From: Tannerella sp.
GTDB lineage: Bacteria; Bacteroidota; Bacteroidia; Bacteroidales; Tannerellaceae
Reading direction: 5' to 3'
NCBI GenBank assembly: GCA_031270465.1
Contig: JAISXP010000155.1
Location: 1-45,095 of the forward strand
Length of the DNA stretch: 45,095 nt
Of the stretch, positions 22,343-30,464 are shown in pieces (within the stretch, counting starts at the first letter, position 1; every line of letters starts with the position of its first letter). The translations under genes were made by a program, and so were the position numbers. The notes beneath the pieces are model-generated. The model worked only from the letters and a program-made list of their open reading frames with translations. It ran no database searches and was not told the origin of the DNA.

Positions 22343-24088
22343 ATGAAGAAAATATTTATCTCTATTACTGCCATACTGGCCATCCTTTCGGCTTGCGATA
22401 TGGAAAAATATCCGCTGGACGCCGTTTCTCCGAACACATTTTTCAATACGGAAAGCGATCTGCGGCTATATACCAATTCTTTTTATTTAGCGTTGCCCTC
22501 GGCAGAAGGCGTCTATAACGAGGCGGTGGACAACATAGTGAAACAAAGCCTGGAAGACGAAATAAGCGGGATGCGTATCATCCCCACGAGCGACGGAGGC
22601 TGGACATGGACTAACCTGCGCAACATCAATTTTTACCTGGCAAATTCGTCGAAATGCGAAGATGCTGACGCCCGTGCGCATTACGACGGTGTGGCATGGT
22701 TCTTTCGTGCATACTTTTATTTTAACATGGTGAAACGTTTCGGCGACCTCCCCTGGTATGACGAAGTTATTAGTGACCAGGATATCGAAAATCTGCAAAA
22801 AGCAAGAGACCCGCGAACCCTCGTGGTCGACAATATCCTCAAAGACATTAACAATGCCATCGACAACCTGCCTTCCGATCACCGGATAAACGAAGTAACC
22901 CGATGGACTGCTCTTGCCCTGAAAGCAAGAATATGTCTGCATGAAGGAACATTCAGAAAATATCATACCGAATTTAATCTTCCGAACAGCGAAACGTTTC
23001 TCGACGAAGCAATCAAAGCTTCCGAAGAACTGATGACGAAGAGCGGATACAGCCTGTACAGCACGGGACGCCCGGAAAGCGATTATCTGAATCTCTTTGC
23101 CTCGATAGACGCCAATCCTGTGGAAGTGATTTTGGCAAAAGGATTTAGCGATGAATTGCAGGTGTACCATAATTTGAACTATTACACAATGACGGCTTCC
23201 TACGGGCGTCCGGGACTGGAAAAACGACTGGTGAACAGTTACCTGATGAAAGACGGAACACGATTCACCGACCGGCCGGATTACGGGACCCTGTTCTTTA
23301 CAGACGAAACAAAAAATCGTGATCCGCGCCTGTCTCAAACCATACGCACTCCGGGATATACACGCATCGGCAATACAGAGCCTCTCGTACAGGAATTTGG
23401 AGCCACGGTCACGGGATACCAACTCATCAAGTTTGTTTCCACGGAGCGATACGACACCTACGCTAAGAGCATAACCGATATGCCCATCTTTCGTTTTGCA
23501 GAGTCTTTGCTGATTTATGCAGAAGCAAAAGCCGAGAAAGGAACATTGACACAGGACGATATCGACAAGTCCGTCAATCTTTTGCGATCCCGTGCAGGCA
23601 TGCCCGGCTTAGTCTTGTCGGATGCAAATGCAAATCCTGACCCTTATCTGGCGAAACAGTATCCGCACGTCGGCGGATCAAATAAAGGCGTAATCCTCGA
23701 AATCCGGAGAGAACGGAGAATCGAACTGGTGATGGAGACACTCCGTTACGACGACATGATGCGCTGGAAAGAAGGCGCCACTTTTATGGAACAGTTCAAG
23801 GGAATGTATTTCCCCGGACCGGGAAATTATGATCTGGATGAAGACGGCAATATCGACGTCTGTCTCTACGACGGCGAACGACCCGCGGTCGAAGGGCGAA
23901 AAGTACAGTACCTTAAACTGAACGGCGACGTGACCCTCGAAAACGGGACAAACGGCTGTATCGTAATCAATCCGCACATTGAAAAGAAATGGGATGATGA
24001 CAAAGATTATTTATATCCGATACCTATTCAGGAACGGCTGCTGAATCCGAACCTCACACAAAACAAAGGATGGGTCGACGGAGTCTGA
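22343..24088 (+). CDS. SusD/RagB-family nutrient-binding lipoprotein
   Basis: A 581-residue lipoprotein with signal peptide MKKIFISITAILAILSAC; Cys18 is the lipid anchor and the following DMEK is the acidic context for export to the cell surface in Bacteroidetes. The mature protein has the SusD pattern: YPLDAVSPNTFFNTESDL near the start, TPR-like helices with HYDGVAWFFRAYFYFNMVKRFGDLPW, and a C-terminal RRERRIELVMETLRYDDMMRWKEG. It caps the SusC barrel and binds the substrate. It follows the susC-like gene after 22 bases and is closed by a strong terminator at 24107. Confidence 0.95.
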   Translation: MKKIFISITAILAILSACDMEKYPLDAVSPNTFFNTESDLRLYTNSFYLALPSAEGVYNEAVDNIVKQSLEDEISGMRIIPTSDGGWTWTNLRNINFYLANSSKCEDADARAHYDGVAWFFRAYFYFNMVKRFGDLPWYDEVISDQDIENLQKARDPRTLVVDNILKDINNAIDNLPSDHRINEVTRWTALALKARICLHEGTFRKYHTEFNLPNSETFLDEAIKASEELMTKSGYSLYSTGRPESDYLNLFASIDANPVEVILAKGFSDELQVYHNLNYYTMTASYGRPGLEKRLVNSYLMKDGTRFTDRPDYGTLFFTDETKNRDPRLSQTIRTPGYTRIGNTEPLVQEFGATVTGYQLIKFVSTERYDTYAKSITDMPIFRFAESLLIYAEAKAEKGTLTQDDIDKSVNLLRSRAGMPGLVLSDANANPDPYLAKQYPHVGGSNKGVILEIRRERRIELVMETLRYDDMMRWKEGATFMEQFKGMYFPGPGNYDLDEDGNIDVCLYDGERPAVEGRKVQYLKLNGDVTLENGTNGCIVINPHIEKKWDDDKDYLYPIPIQERLLNPNLTQNKGWVDGV

Positions 24089-24106
24089 TAATATCCGCAT
24101 TTTTTT

Positions 24107-24138
24107 GGAGGGAGAAAACCTTCTCCCTCCATATTTTT
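24107..24138 (+). terminator. Rho-independent terminator after susD-like gene
   Basis: GGAGGGAGAA (24107-24116) and TTCTCCCTCC (24121-24130) form a perfect 10-base-pair stem with loop AACC, followed by ATATTTTT. It separates the SusCD unit from the phosphatase gene, which has its own -7 element just downstream. Confidence 0.9.
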
Positions 24139-24141
24139 CCT

Positions 24142-24149
24142 TATTTTTG
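24142..24149 (+). promoter_or_regulatory. -7 element upstream of the EEP-phosphatase gene
   Basis: TATTTTTG fits TANNTTTG and lies between the terminator at 24107 and the start codon at 24178. I do not see a convincing -33 element; the expected spot falls inside the terminator hairpin. Confidence 0.45.
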
Positions 24150-24177
24150 TCGCGAAACTATATACATTAAAAATAAT

Positions 24178-26040
24178 ATGAAAACAATGAAACACCTGCC
24201 CGCGTTCGCCATTCTGCTTTTATCCGGCTGGACGGCGGCTCTTTCCGCACACAACATCGTGCCGAAGGAAGAAAACACCATCCGGATAATGAGTTACAAC
24301 GTCCATAACTTTGTAGGGATGGACAGCAAAAGAGACTATCAGCGGATAGCCGATGTGATCAGCGCCGCCGCGCCGGATGTCGTGGCCATACAGGAAGCCG
24401 ACAGCGTGACGCAACGCAGTGAAGGTGACTTCACGCTACGCGAACTGGCCGATCGGACTTTGATGTTTCCCGTCTACGCGCCGGCCATCGACTTTCAGGG
24501 CGGAAAATACGGCATCGGCATTCTTTCGAAAGAAAAACCCCTGAAAATTCAGCGAATACCTCTGCCCGGACGTGAAGAACGCAGAATGTTGCTGATTGCC
24601 GAGTTTGAAAAGTACGTGTTTGCATGCACGCATTTCTCATTAACCCCGGACGACCGTCTGGCTTCGGTGGACATCATCAGGCAGGCTGTCAAAGGCGTCA
24701 CCAAACCCATGTTCCTCGCCGGCGACATGAATTCCGTGCCCGATTCCAAACCGCAGCTCGCATTGCGCGAAACATTTGTGACGCTGAACGATACTGCCGC
24801 ACATACCATTCCCGTAGTTGACCCGAAACGTTGTATCGATTATATCTACGGCTATAAAAACGGCCATACATACACCGTACTGAACCGGCAGGTCATCGAC
24901 GAGCCGGTAGCTTCCGACCATCTGCCCCTCTTCGTCGATGTGCGGCTGAAAGCCGATGTGTCCGCCATATTCAGAACAAAGCCCTATCTTCAAAATCCGC
25001 TCGACAACGGGATAACTGTCTCCTGGTTTACCGACGTACCAGCGCATGGCTGGGTAGAATACGGCACAGACTCTTCCATGCCCCTGAAGAAAGAGCGGAT
25101 TGTTGACGGTCAGGTAGTATGTAACACGAAACAGCATAAAATCCGCCTGACAGACCTGCAACCGGGCGTGACGTATTATTACAGAATATGCTCGCGCGAG
25201 ATTACCTTGTACCGGGCATATAAAAAGGAATTTGGGGAAACGGCGCGTTCGGACATGTACACTTTCAGGATACCTGCCGCGACAGACGAATTCACTGCGC
25301 TGGTATTTAATGACCTGCATAAGAAAAATGATGTGCTGAATTATTTGTACGAACAGGTTAAAGACCGTGCGTACGATTTCGTCATCTTCAACGGAGATTG
25401 CATCGACGATCCCGTAAATGAAGCCGAAGCCATTCATTTTCTGTCTCGTATGAACGAAACGGTACATGCCGAAACAGTACCCGTCTTCTATCTGCGCGGA
25501 AATCACGAAATACGCAACGCCTATTCGATTCAAATGCGCAATCTCTTTGATTATGTGGGCGACAAGACGTATGGTGCATTTAACTGGGGTGATACGCGGT
25601 TCGTCATGCTCGACTGCGGCGAAGACAAGCCGGATAGCACATGGGTATATTACAACCTGAACGACTTCAGCGGACTGCGCAATGAACAGGTCCGTTTTCT
25701 GAAGGACGAGCTGTCGGGAAAGGTATTTAAAAAAGCAGCGAAAAAAGTGCTCGTTCATCATATTCCTGTCTACGGGATGCCGGCGGACGCCTATAACCCC
25801 TGCCTGACTTTGTGGGGCAATCTGCTGGCGAAAGCGCCTTTCGATATTTGCCTCAACGGTCATACACACAGGCACACATTCCTTCCCAAAGGCGCTGCGG
25901 ACAACAGTTATCCCGTGATGATTGGCGGCGGAAACCGCATGGAAACGGCAACGGTCATGATACTTCAAAAGAAAGGCGAAAGACTGTATCTTAAGGTCTT
26001 AAATACAAAAGGAGATTTGCTGAACGACCTGGTGTTTTAA
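24178..26040 (+). CDS. Secreted EEP-domain and purple-acid-phosphatase-like fusion protein
   Basis: Start ATG 24178 begins a signal peptide (MKTMKHLPAFAILLLSGW, likely cleaved after TAALSAH, near residue 24). Residues about 35-258 are an endonuclease/exonuclease/phosphatase domain: SYN with Asn41, QEAD with Glu73, GDMNS at 182-186 and SDH at 246-248. Residues about 265-365 look like the fibronectin-type N-terminal domain of purple acid phosphatases (GVTYYYRI). Residues about 370-620 are a metallophosphoesterase: Asp379 and His381 in NDLH, GDCID at 406-410, GNHE at 441-444, HH at 527-528 and GHTHRH at 561-566. All metal ligands of both enzymes appear present. It could cut a phosphodiester and then the monoester, supplying the SusCD transporter. 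Confidence 0.88.
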   Translation: MKTMKHLPAFAILLLSGWTAALSAHNIVPKEENTIRIMSYNVHNFVGMDSKRDYQRIADVISAAAPDVVAIQEADSVTQRSEGDFTLRELADRTLMFPVYAPAIDFQGGKYGIGILSKEKPLKIQRIPLPGREERRMLLIAEFEKYVFACTHFSLTPDDRLASVDIIRQAVKGVTKPMFLAGDMNSVPDSKPQLALRETFVTLNDTAAHTIPVVDPKRCIDYIYGYKNGHTYTVLNRQVIDEPVASDHLPLFVDVRLKADVSAIFRTKPYLQNPLDNGITVSWFTDVPAHGWVEYGTDSSMPLKKERIVDGQVVCNTKQHKIRLTDLQPGVTYYYRICSREITLYRAYKKEFGETARSDMYTFRIPAATDEFTALVFNDLHKKNDVLNYLYEQVKDRAYDFVIFNGDCIDDPVNEAEAIHFLSRMNETVHAETVPVFYLRGNHEIRNAYSIQMRNLFDYVGDKTYGAFNWGDTRFVMLDCGEDKPDSTWVYYNLNDFSGLRNEQVRFLKDELSGKVFKKAAKKVLVHHIPVYGMPADAYNPCLTLWGNLLAKAPFDICLNGHTHRHTFLPKGAADNSYPVMIGGGNRMETATVMILQKKGERLYLKVLNTKGDLLNDLVF

Positions 26041-26143
26041 TGTTGTTCTTTGCCGGGCTTCTTCCAGCAGCCCAGATTTGAACCGCGAATATCATGCCGT
26101 GCAGTATAAATAGCGATTTATTTCTCAAAATACGCCTTCAATA

Positions 26144-26536
26144 ATGCATCATAAAAACAAACGTATTCGTGAATGCCTCTATTGCGAGAATAATCATCAG
26201 TTAGAAGGAGACGTAGAATTAGATGAGTCTTTCGTTGGCGGTAAGAACAAAAATCGGCATGCTAATAAGAAAGTGAAGAACTCTCAAGGCAGGAGCTTCA
26301 AAGATAAAACTCCAGTATTAGGAATGCTGCAACGTGGAGGCAAGGTGGTTTGTCGTGTCGTGAAAGATACATCAAAGAAAAGTCTCACTGCTCCTATATT
26401 GAAAACCATTAAACGTACCGCCACGCTTTTTACCGATGAGTGGGGTGGCTACGATACAGTTGGTAAAATCTACACCCGATATATCGTTGATCATAGTAGC
26501 GGTCAGTATGTTGATGGAGATGCTACCACAAATTAG
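26144..26536 (+). pseudogene. Truncated IS1595-family transposase
   Basis: The 130-codon frame matches the core of IS1595/ISXO2-like DDE transposases: EGDVELDESFVGGKN with the first catalytic Asp, TPVLGMLQRGGKVVCRVV, and TLFTDEWGGY with the second catalytic Asp. The N-terminal zinc-ribbon region is missing. The protein stops at GDATTN, before the conserved third acidic region (family members continue with a Glu-Gly-Phe-Trp-type segment). The piece is visibly more A+T-rich than its neighbours. I find no terminal inverted repeats around it. It is an inactive relic between the phosphatase gene and lpxB. The 103 bases before it hold no gene. Confidence 0.85.
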
Positions 26537-26567
26537 TTGGAGTTAATTCGTATATAATTACCTAAAT

Positions 26568-27698
26568 TTATTTCAGCGCTTCGACGATCAGTCCGGCCGT
26601 GCGCTGTGAGGCGCCGGGCTGCCCCAGCAGGCGGATGACTTCGTCGTAACCGTCCTGCATCTGCCGGCGATATGCAGGCTCGTGCAGCAGCCGTTTCAGT
26701 TCGGCGCGAATCCGTTTCCTCGAAAACTTCGCGCCGAACAGTTCCTGCACGATTTCGCGCCCGCCAATCAGATTGACCAGCGAAATATAGGGCGCATGAA
26801 AGAAGTGACGGTAAATGAAATTCACTAACCATCCTCCCGGAAAACTGTAGCATACCACCTGCGGCACACGGAACAATGCCGTTTCCAGCGTAGCCGTGCC
26901 CGATGTCACCAACGCCGTATGACTGTTCTCCAGCAGTGTATACGTTTGTCCGAAGACGACAGGGACGTTCCGCCCGTTCATGTACTTTGCGTAGTCGTCT
27001 TTTTCCAGTCCGGGTGCGCCGGCGATCACACACCGGTATTCGGGAAACGACAGGGCTGCATCCATCAAGGCAGGCAGATTCTTCCTGATTTCCTGCCGCC
27101 GGCTTCCCGCCAGTATGGCGATCAGCGGGCTTTCGTCCGGTCTGCCGTCTTGCGGGGAATCGCTTTTTCCGTCACGGCATTTCTCCCTGTATGTGGCGAC
27201 GGAATCGACCGACGGGTTGCCGACGTAATCCACCGGATAGTCCAGCGAGCGATAGAAGGCTTTCTCGAACGGGAGAATGCAAAACATACGGTCTACGTGG
27301 CGGCGAAACGCGCGGATGCGGTATTTTTTCCACGCCCATATTTTCGGCGATATGTAGTAGTACACAGGAATATGGCATTTTGTCTTGACATATTTCGCTA
27401 TTCGCAGATTGAATCCGGGGTAGTCGACGAGTATCACTACATCCGGCCGGTATGTGCGGATGGCTTCGCGGCAGCATTTCATGTTGTGCAGGATAGTTCG
27501 CGCATGCAGCAGCACCGGCAGGACGCCCATGTAAGCCATTTCGCGATAGTGCTTTATCAGCGTTCCACCGGCAGCCTGCATCAGATCGCCACCGAAAAAG
27601 CGAAACTCGGCCTGCGTATCCTGCGCCTGCAGGGCGAGCATCAGATTCGATGCGTGCAAATCACCCGAAGCCTCTCCCGCTATCAGAAAATATTTCAT
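26568..27698 (-). CDS. lpxB: Lipid-A-disaccharide synthase
   Basis: A 376-residue GT19 glycosyltransferase. It begins MKYFLIAGEASGDLHASNLM, the LpxB hallmark, and contains YMGVLPVLLH, VDYPGFNLRIAKY, YYISPKIWAWKKYRI and TSGTATLETALF. It joins UDP-2,3-diacylglucosamine and lipid X to give lipid A disaccharide at the cytoplasmic face of the inner membrane. Length is normal. It lies four bases downstream of surE on the same strand, a common pairing in Bacteroidetes, and is expressed from the surE promoter. Confidence 0.96.
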   Translation of the reverse strand: MKYFLIAGEASGDLHASNLMLALQAQDTQAEFRFFGGDLMQAAGGTLIKHYREMAYMGVLPVLLHARTILHNMKCCREAIRTYRPDVVILVDYPGFNLRIAKYVKTKCHIPVYYYISPKIWAWKKYRIRAFRRHVDRMFCILPFEKAFYRSLDYPVDYVGNPSVDSVATYREKCRDGKSDSPQDGRPDESPLIAILAGSRRQEIRKNLPALMDAALSFPEYRCVIAGAPGLEKDDYAKYMNGRNVPVVFGQTYTLLENSHTALVTSGTATLETALFRVPQVVCYSFPGGWLVNFIYRHFFHAPYISLVNLIGGREIVQELFGAKFSRKRIRAELKRLLHEPAYRRQMQDGYDEVIRLLGQPGASQRTAGLIVEALK

Positions 27699-27702
27699 GC
27701 CG

Positions 27703-28482
27703 TCATTCCTCCGTGAACTGCCATGTTTTCAGCGTATCCATAAAGGCGTAGTCCGTCACGTCGATGCGGCAGGGCACCAGCGAAGCATATCCGCAGTCCA
27801 GCATCCGCGTATCGTCGTCGGGGTGACCGGGTTTATCCCGTACGAAATCACCGGTCAGCCAGTACTGTATCTGTCCGTTCGCGTCCGTTTCGCGGTCAAA
27901 TTCCCTTATCCACCGTCCTCCGGCCTGCCGGCAGACGGCAATGCCTTTCACCCTGCCGGCCATGTCGGGCACGTTCAGGTTCAGGCAGGTGCCGTGCGGC
28001 AGACCTTTTGCGAGCATCAGTTGAGCAACCATTCGCCCCAGCCGTCCGGCTTCGGAGAAATCGGCGTCGGGGGTATAGTCGGAGAGCGATACCCCCAGCG
28101 AGGGGATACCGATTACGCAGCCTTCCGTCACCGCGCCCATTGTCCCCGAATAGTGGACGCAAACGGCCTGATTGCCACCGTGGTTGATGCCGGATATCAG
28201 CAGGTCGGGCGTGCGGTCGAGGATCTCGTTGACGGCGAGTTTTACGCAGTCGACGGGTGTGCCCGAACAGCGGTAGACGGTCAGATTTTCACCCTGCTGC
28301 ATCATCGTGCAGGTTAGCGGAGCGGTCGATGTGATGGCGCACGACATGCCCGAACGGGGGCCGTCGGGGGCGAATACGACCAGATTGCCCAGCCCGTGCA
28401 GGCTATCGGTCAGTTGCTTGAGGCCCTTTGCATTTATGCCGTCATCGTTTGTGATTAAAATCAAAGGTTTCTCTTTATTCAT
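27703..28482 (-). CDS. surE: 5'/3'-nucleotidase SurE
   Basis: A 259-residue SurE-family phosphatase. Metal ligands are visible in ILITNDDG (Asn12-Asp13-Asp14) and in SGINHGGN, with the conserved PDGPRSGMS loop and the [11 protein letters not shown] segment. It removes phosphate from nucleoside monophosphates and is classed as a stationary-phase survival protein. It is the first gene of the surE-lpxB unit, with a good promoter at 28507-28537. Confidence 0.96.
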   Translation of the reverse strand: MNKEKPLILITNDDGINAKGLKQLTDSLHGLGNLVVFAPDGPRSGMSCAITSTAPLTCTMMQQGENLTVYRCSGTPVDCVKLAVNEILDRTPDLLISGINHGGNQAVCVHYSGTMGAVTEGCVIGIPSLGVSLSDYTPDADFSEAGRLGRMVAQLMLAKGLPHGTCLNLNVPDMAGRVKGIAVCRQAGGRWIREFDRETDANGQIQYWLTGDFVRDKPGHPDDDTRMLDCGYASLVPCRIDVTDYAFMDTLKTWQFTEE

Positions 28483-28506
28483 TCAAAATTGTTTATTGAG
28501 AAGCTG

Positions 28507-28537
28507 CAAAAGTAAGCATTTATATTGCATGTGACAA
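28507..28537 (-). promoter_or_regulatory. surE-lpxB promoter
   Basis: Read on the minus strand, TTG (28537-28535) is followed after 20 bases by TACTTTTG (28514-28507), a close match to the Bacteroidetes promoter pattern. The -7 element lies 24 bases before the surE start. Confidence 0.75.
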
Positions 28538-28550
28538 GATTTTGAGCACT

Positions 28551-28602
28551 GGAATTGAGATTCGGAGATTCAAAGATTCAAATATCAGGAATTTGAGGAT
28601 TC
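28551..28602 (+). repeat. GATTC-type repeat, intergenic copy
   Basis: GAGATTCGGAGATTCAAAGA continues as TTCAAATATCAGGAATTTGAGGATTCGG, here in two pieces; this is the best non-coding member of the family whose other copies lie inside reading frames at 6021, 11001 and 13362. It sits between the divergent surE and cls genes. Confidence 0.7.
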
Positions 28603-28649
28603 GGTGAAAAATTTTCGGCAGATATGGAGGATTATAGCGGGAAAGATTG

Positions 28650-28657
28650 TATTTTTG
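28650..28657 (+). promoter_or_regulatory. -7 element upstream of cls
   Basis: TATTTTTG matches TANNTTTG, 25 bases before the cardiolipin synthase start. No clear -33 element is seen. Confidence 0.5.
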
Positions 28658-28681
28658 TATCCGTAAAAGAGTAATACTTGC

Positions 28682-30118
28682 ATGACGGATATTCAAATAC
28701 AGAGTATTGTGGGAATTGCCCTGTTCCTTTTGTACGCCATTTCCATCGGGAGTCTGGTGCTTGTGCTGCTGCTCGAAAACAGGAATCCGCTGAAGACGAT
28801 TCCCTGGGTGATCGTCCTGATATTCCTTCCCGGTGTCGGGTTGATTTTTTATTTCTTTTTCGGACAGGACAATCGCCGTCAGCGTATCATTTCGGGGAAG
28901 ACGTACAAGCGTATCATGCAGCCGATCCGTTCGAATCGCATCGTACAGGATTCGTGCAGTGTTTCGCCTCAGTATCAGCCTCTGTCGAATCTGCTGCTTC
29001 GCAACGGGCAGAGCGTCCTGTTTCACGGTTGCGGACTGGAATGTTTCACTGGCGGGACGGACAAGTTTGCTTCACTTCTCGAAGAAATCGGCAGGGCGAG
29101 GCATCACATTCATCTGCAATACTACATCTTTGCCGATGACGTAATCGGACGAAAGGTGCAGCAGGCGCTGATAGCCAAAGCCAGAAGCGGAGTAAGCGTT
29201 CGCGTGCTGTATGACGATGTGGGCTGCTGGAACGTGAAGAAAGCGTTTTTCAACGAAATGCGCCGGGCAGGCATCGAGGTGTACGCTTTCCTTCGCGTGG
29301 TTTTTCCGATCTTTACCAGCAAGGTGAACTATCGCAACCACCGCAAGATAGTCGTCATCGACGGGAAAGTCGGCTATCTGGGCGGGATGAACATTGCCGA
29401 CCGGTACGTCAGCGGTTCTTCGCTGGGACTGTGGCGCGACACGCATTTCAAAATCACCGGAAAGGGAGTGCACGGCCTGCAATCCGCCTTCCTGATCGAC
29501 TGGTATGCCGCAAGCCGCCTGCTAATCAAGGGCAGGGAATACTATCCACATGCCGAAACGTCTGGCGGCAACCTCGTGCAGATTGCCGTCAGCGGCCCCA
29601 CAGGGCGGTGGCGAACGCTTTTGCAGGCCGTTTCGTTCTGCATCAACAACGCAAAAAAGTATATCTACATTCAGACCCCCTATTTCCTCCCGACCGAAGG
29701 TCTCAACCAGGCGCTGCAAACGGTAGCGCTCGGCGGCGTCGACGTCCGGCTGATGCTGCCCAAGCAGTCGGACACGCGCTCCGTCAACATGGCCACTCAT
29801 TCCTTTCTGGACGACATGATAAGGGCTGGTGTCAAGGTCTATTTCTACCGCTCCGGTTTCCTGCATTCGAAACTCCTGCTTGTCGACGACGCCCTGGCCT
29901 GTATCGGCTCTTCGAACTTCGATTTCCGCAGTTTTGAACACAATTTCGAAATCAATGCCTTCGTTTACAACAAGTCGTTCGCCGAACAAATGAAAGCCAT
30001 GTTCATACACGACCTCGAAACGGACTGTGAGCAGGTCGTACCCTCGCAGTGGCTCACACGCCCCGTTCCCGTGCGCATTGCCGAATCGTTCATGCGTCTG
30101 TTTTCGCCGCTGCTTTGA
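28682..30118 (+). CDS. cls: Cardiolipin synthase (phospholipase D family)
   Basis: A 478-residue protein with two N-terminal membrane helices (about 9-31 and 41-61, LFLLYAISIGSLVLVLLL and IVLIFLPGVGLIFYFFFG) and two HKD motifs: His220-Lys222-Asp227 in NHRKIVVIDG and His395-Lys397-Asp402 in LHSKLLLVDD. This is the standard layout of bacterial ClsA, which joins two phosphatidylglycerol molecules into cardiolipin and glycerol at the inner membrane. Length is normal. It stands alone between surE (divergent) and the leucine operon. Confidence 0.95.
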   Translation: MTDIQIQSIVGIALFLLYAISIGSLVLVLLLENRNPLKTIPWVIVLIFLPGVGLIFYFFFGQDNRRQRIISGKTYKRIMQPIRSNRIVQDSCSVSPQYQPLSNLLLRNGQSVLFHGCGLECFTGGTDKFASLLEEIGRARHHIHLQYYIFADDVIGRKVQQALIAKARSGVSVRVLYDDVGCWNVKKAFFNEMRRAGIEVYAFLRVVFPIFTSKVNYRNHRKIVVIDGKVGYLGGMNIADRYVSGSSLGLWRDTHFKITGKGVHGLQSAFLIDWYAASRLLIKGREYYPHAETSGGNLVQIAVSGPTGRWRTLLQAVSFCINNAKKYIYIQTPYFLPTEGLNQALQTVALGGVDVRLMLPKQSDTRSVNMATHSFLDDMIRAGVKVYFYRSGFLHSKLLLVDDALACIGSSNFDFRSFEHNFEINAFVYNKSFAEQMKAMFIHDLETDCEQVVPSQWLTRPVPVRIAESFMRLFSPLL

Positions 30119-30222
30119 ATCTCATTGAAACGAACAGAATTGCGAAGATATTAAGGATGAAAATAACAATGCGCGAAAAACTTTCGGTTTTAAAGAAAAG
30201 GAAGAAAAAAAATACGAATTGT

Positions 30223-30253
30223 TTTGCAGATTCAAAAAACAGCATTATCTTTG
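30223..30253 (+). promoter_or_regulatory. Leucine operon promoter
   Basis: TTTG at 30223-30226 and TATCTTTG at 30246-30253 are 19 bases apart, an excellent Bacteroidetes promoter. Transcription would begin near 30260, shortly before the leader peptide start at 30274. From 30119 to 30222 the sequence is A-rich and holds no gene. Confidence 0.8.
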
Positions 30254-30273
30254 CCGCGCAAAAAATAAAAAAG

Positions 30274-30354
30274 ATGATGTCAGCGAACATACAGCGCCTT
30301 ATTATTATTCGTCCCGTTCATATTCTTCTACTTTTGGAGAAGAATGGGAAGTGA
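30274..30354 (+). CDS. leuL: Leucine/isoleucine attenuator leader peptide
   Basis: A 26-residue peptide beginning Met-Met (ATG 30274 or 30277) with two regulatory codon runs: three Ile codons ATT-ATT-ATT at 30301-30309, and Ile-Leu-Leu-Leu-Leu (ATT CTT CTA CTT TTG) at 30322-30336. It ends at TGA 30352-30354. It lies between a strong promoter and a terminator that overlaps an alternative pairing (30346-30436). The runs match the amino acids that the operon is expected to make: leucine, and isoleucine if the second synthase is a citramalate synthase. The peptide should have no function other than to time ribosome movement. Gene symbol is by analogy with enteric leuL. Confidence 0.85.
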   Translation: MMSANIQRLIIIRPVHILLLLEKNGK

Positions 30355-30436
30355 GGCTGTGCGTGTCGTTTTGATATTTGTCCGTAAATAAACAAAGATG
30401 ACCTTTCTCACTTCCCTTGTGTGAGAAAGGTTTTTT
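30346..30436 (+). promoter_or_regulatory. Transcription attenuator of the leucine operon
   Basis: Terminator: ACCTTTCTCAC (30401-30411) and GTGAGAAAGGT (30421-30431), an 11-base-pair stem followed by six T. Antiterminator: GGGAAGTGAG (30346-30355), which covers the leader stop codon, is the exact reverse complement of CTCACTTCCC (30407-30416) in the 5' stem and loop of the terminator. A ribosome stalled on the Leu codons at 30325-30336 leaves 30346-30355 free to form the antiterminator; a ribosome at the stop codon hides it and the terminator forms. Confidence 0.88.
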
Positions 30437-30464
30437 ATTGAATTAAAATAAGATACAAAATATT

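Noticed and set aside
24640-25968. 442-codon minus-strand frame opposite the phosphatase gene
   Set aside because: The plus strand has a signal peptide and all metal-binding motifs; the minus frame has no features.
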